7,484 bases of DNA from Chloroflexi bacterium RBG_16_57_11. Lineage in GTDB: Bacteria; Chloroflexota; Anaerolineae; Anaerolineales; UBA4823. Location of the stretch: contig MGNS01000144.1 of assembly GCA_001795165.1 (NCBI GenBank), forward strand, positions 30,871 through 38,354, written 5' to 3'. The notes below the pieces were generated by a model. That model saw only the letters and a list, made by a program, of their open reading frames with translations, did not search any database and was not told the DNA's origin. The translations under genes and the position numbers were made by a program. Below, piece by piece: positions 6,520 to 7,484 of this stretch. Each line of letters begins with the position of its first letter. Positions within the stretch are counted from its first letter, which is position 1.

Positions 6520-6555
6520 ATCGTGTAAAATTTACGCTGAGTTATTTTACTCGAT
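6520..6555. repeat. Inverted repeat in the divergent intergenic region, operator-like
   Basis: ATCGTGTAAAAT (6520-6531) and ATTTTACTCGAT (6544-6555) are reverse complements at 11 of 12 positions, with a 12-base spacer. A further TTTAC at 6531-6535 makes a compact GTAAA-A-TTTAC dyad with the left arm, so three GTAAA-type half-sites fall within 26 bases. No T-run follows on either strand, arguing against a terminator. Placement between the divergent alaX and DinB-TPR genes fits a regulator binding site acting on one or both. The remaining intergenic bases (6458-6519, 6556-6650) hold ribosome-binding sites and a short candidate ORF. Confidence 0.5.
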
Positions 6556-6595
6556 ATTCTGCCTCACCTTGCGCATGACGTAGGTGGCACAAACC

Positions 6596-6676
6596 ATGGT
6601 CAAAGAGGCGATGAGGCGACATTCCAGGATTGTTTCGAGGTCAGGAGAAAATGGCAAACAAAGCAAAATTGATTGA
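6596..6676 (+). CDS. Possible 26-codon leader ORF overlapping the DinB-TPR start
   Basis: An ATG at 6596 is preceded by AGGTGG (6582-6587), eight bases upstream, a good Shine-Dalgarno match. The frame runs 26 codons, rich in Arg, Lys and Ser, to a TGA at 6674-6676, 26 bases inside the DinB-TPR gene in another frame. It resembles no family I know. It may be a coupled leader peptide or chance; the two GAGGCGA copies at 6605 and 6613 lie within it. Confidence 0.2.
   Translation: MVKEAMRRHSRIVSRSGENGKQSKID
6643..6647 (+). promoter_or_regulatory. Shine-Dalgarno of the DinB-TPR gene
   Basis: AGGAG lies only three bases before the ATG at 6651, shorter than usual; an alternative GAGG at 6637-6640 is ten bases away. 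Together they favour 6651 over the in-frame TTG at 6630, whose extra seven residues would be translated across both sites. Confidence 0.6.
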
Positions 6677-7382
6677 AGTTCTGGATTATGGCTTGGGGGA
6701 AGTGCGTAATTTCGTCGAAGCACTGAGCGCGGAGCAACGCATGACCAGTGGTGCTGTAGATCATTGGTCGGCTAAAGATGTCCTTGCCCATTTTACCGAA
6801 TGGGTAACCCGTCTGGTGAGCGATCTGGAGCTTGCCGCCCAGCCTGATGCGCTACACGAAGCGCCGTCAACTTACGATGATACAGATGCTGCCAACGCCG
6901 AGATTTTTGCACAGCATCACGGGCGGACCTGGGAGGAAATCCTTGCGCAGATGGAGGATACGTTTTCCGCAGTGCGAGCTTATGCTCTGGCAGCGACTGA
7001 CCAGGAAGTGGACGATCGCCAGCCCATCCCCTGGCGTGAGGATCGACCGCTGTGGCGCACGCTGGTTGGCACGGCAGTCGAACACCCGCTCCTGCATCTC
7101 GGTTATTATCATATTGGGAACGGGAACCTGACTGAGGCCGCCAGGCTGCAGCAGTCTCTGGCAGCCCGACTGCTTGACCTGGATGACTCACCGTCCTGGC
7201 GCGGAGCTCAGATATATAACCTGGCCTGCATCGAAGCCCTTTCCGGGGAGGATGGGACTTCCCTTTCCCACCTGGCCGAGGCGTTTCGGTTGGCGCCCGA
7301 GCTGATTGAGTGGTCGAAACAGGATCCGGATCTGGCCGGGCTTCGCCAGAAGCCGGAATTCCAGGAATTATATGCCGCCTGA
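6651..7382 (+). CDS. DinB/ClbS-DfsB-like four-helix protein with C-terminal TPR-like tail
   Basis: The 243-residue product has two parts. Residues 1 to about 160 look like a DinB-type four-helix bundle: WSAKDVLAHFTEW (39-51) with His47, and HPLLHLGYYHIGNG (145-158) with His145 and His149, the spaced histidine triad that binds a divalent metal in this superfamily. Relatives include thiol-dependent transferases (bacillithiol or mycothiol enzymes) and the ClbS/DfsB group. Residues about 163-243 form a helical, TPR-like end: YNLACIEALSG (189-199), then LAEAFRLAPELIEWSKQDPDL (208-228), and a closing LRQKPEFQEL, a pattern common at the end of bacterial TPR proteins. There is no signal peptide or membrane segment. 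The enzyme activity, if any, cannot be told from sequence. It overlaps the next gene by 11 bases, implying translational coupling, and is divergent from alaX. Confidence 0.85.
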   Translation: MANKAKLIEVLDYGLGEVRNFVEALSAEQRMTSGAVDHWSAKDVLAHFTEWVTRLVSDLELAAQPDALHEAPSTYDDTDAANAEIFAQHHGRTWEEILAQMEDTFSAVRAYALAATDQEVDDRQPIPWREDRPLWRTLVGTAVEHPLLHLGYYHIGNGNLTEAARLQQSLAARLLDLDDSPSWRGAQIYNLACIEALSGEDGTSLSHLAEAFRLAPELIEWSKQDPDLAGLRQKPEFQELYAA

Positions 7383-7484
7383 GCTGGTTTATTTCTACCC
7401 CACCGGGCACGCCGCCCACTCCGCACAGGGTCATCCGGAGCGTCCCGAGCGCGTCGAGGCTATCTGCCAGGCGCTCGAAGCTGC
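7372..7484 (+). CDS. Histone deacetylase superfamily protein (3' partial)
   Basis: The first 37 codons are visible before the window ends. They include GHPERPERVEAICQALE (20-36), the N-terminal signature of bacterial class II-like histone deacetylase, AcuC and acetylpolyamine amidohydrolase proteins, zinc hydrolases that remove acetyl groups from lysines or polyamines. The zinc-binding residues lie beyond the window, so activity cannot be judged. The ATG at 7372 lies within the last codons of the DinB-TPR gene (11-base overlap), with AGGA at 7363-7366 five bases upstream. The two genes are therefore probably one operon. Which deacetylase subgroup it belongs to is undecided. Confidence 0.82.
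   Translation, partial: MPPELVYFYPTGHAAHSAQGHPERPERVEAICQALEA

Noticed and set aside
5825..6520. 231-codon plus-strand open frame opposite alaX
   Set aside because: Its translation has no known motif and it mirrors the alaX gene, whose family signatures are clear; the frame is a shadow.
6793..7434. 213-codon minus-strand open frame opposite the DinB-TPR gene
   Set aside because: Low-complexity, Pro/Arg-rich translation with no motif, opposite a gene with clear domain signatures.

Overview
The window looks like an ordinary chromosomal segment of a moderately GC-rich bacterium. The gene content (an LL-diaminopimelate-aminotransferase-like enzyme, a shikimate kinase/3-dehydroquinate synthase fusion, a DinB domain joined to a TPR-like tail, Shine-Dalgarno starts throughout) fits Chloroflexota, possibly Anaerolineae. 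That placement is inferred from protein character alone, since there is no rRNA or marker phylogeny here. No mobile elements, CRISPR arrays, tRNAs or rRNAs were seen.

Layout: (1) Positions 1-3918, plus strand, hold an aromatic-biosynthesis operon: the C-terminal half of a PLP aminotransferase (5' end cut by the window edge), aroC (chorismate synthase), an aroK-aroB fusion, and aroQ (type II dehydroquinase). Gaps are 46, 22 and 43 bases, so co-transcription is likely. Together the three aro genes supply four of the seven shikimate-pathway activities; DAHP synthase, aroE and aroA must lie elsewhere. (2) Positions 3936-6457, minus strand, hold a convergent three-gene cluster read from right to left: alaX (trans-editing of mischarged tRNA-Ala), an FAD-dependent DAO-family oxidoreductase, and a very acidic 128-residue repeat protein of unknown function. 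Gaps are 18 and 29 bases. (3) Positions 6458-6650 are a divergent intergenic region with a 12-base-arm inverted repeat and a possible 26-codon leader ORF. (4) Positions 6651-7484, plus strand, hold a DinB/TPR fusion protein, overlapping by 11 bases the start of a histone-deacetylase-superfamily gene cut by the right edge.

How the genes work together: the aro operon is clear, with dehydroquinate made by the AroB half, dehydrated by AroQ, shikimate phosphorylated by the AroK half, and EPSP converted to chorismate by AroC. The alaX-oxidoreductase-acidic protein cluster has no functional link I can name; both recognisable members handle amino acids or their derivatives, which is only suggestive. 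The least explained items are the acidic repeat protein, the Cys-to-Asp change in the AlaX zinc motif, the DinB-TPR fusion, and the dyad in the divergent promoter region. I do not see strong evidence of a wholly new defence or mobile system.
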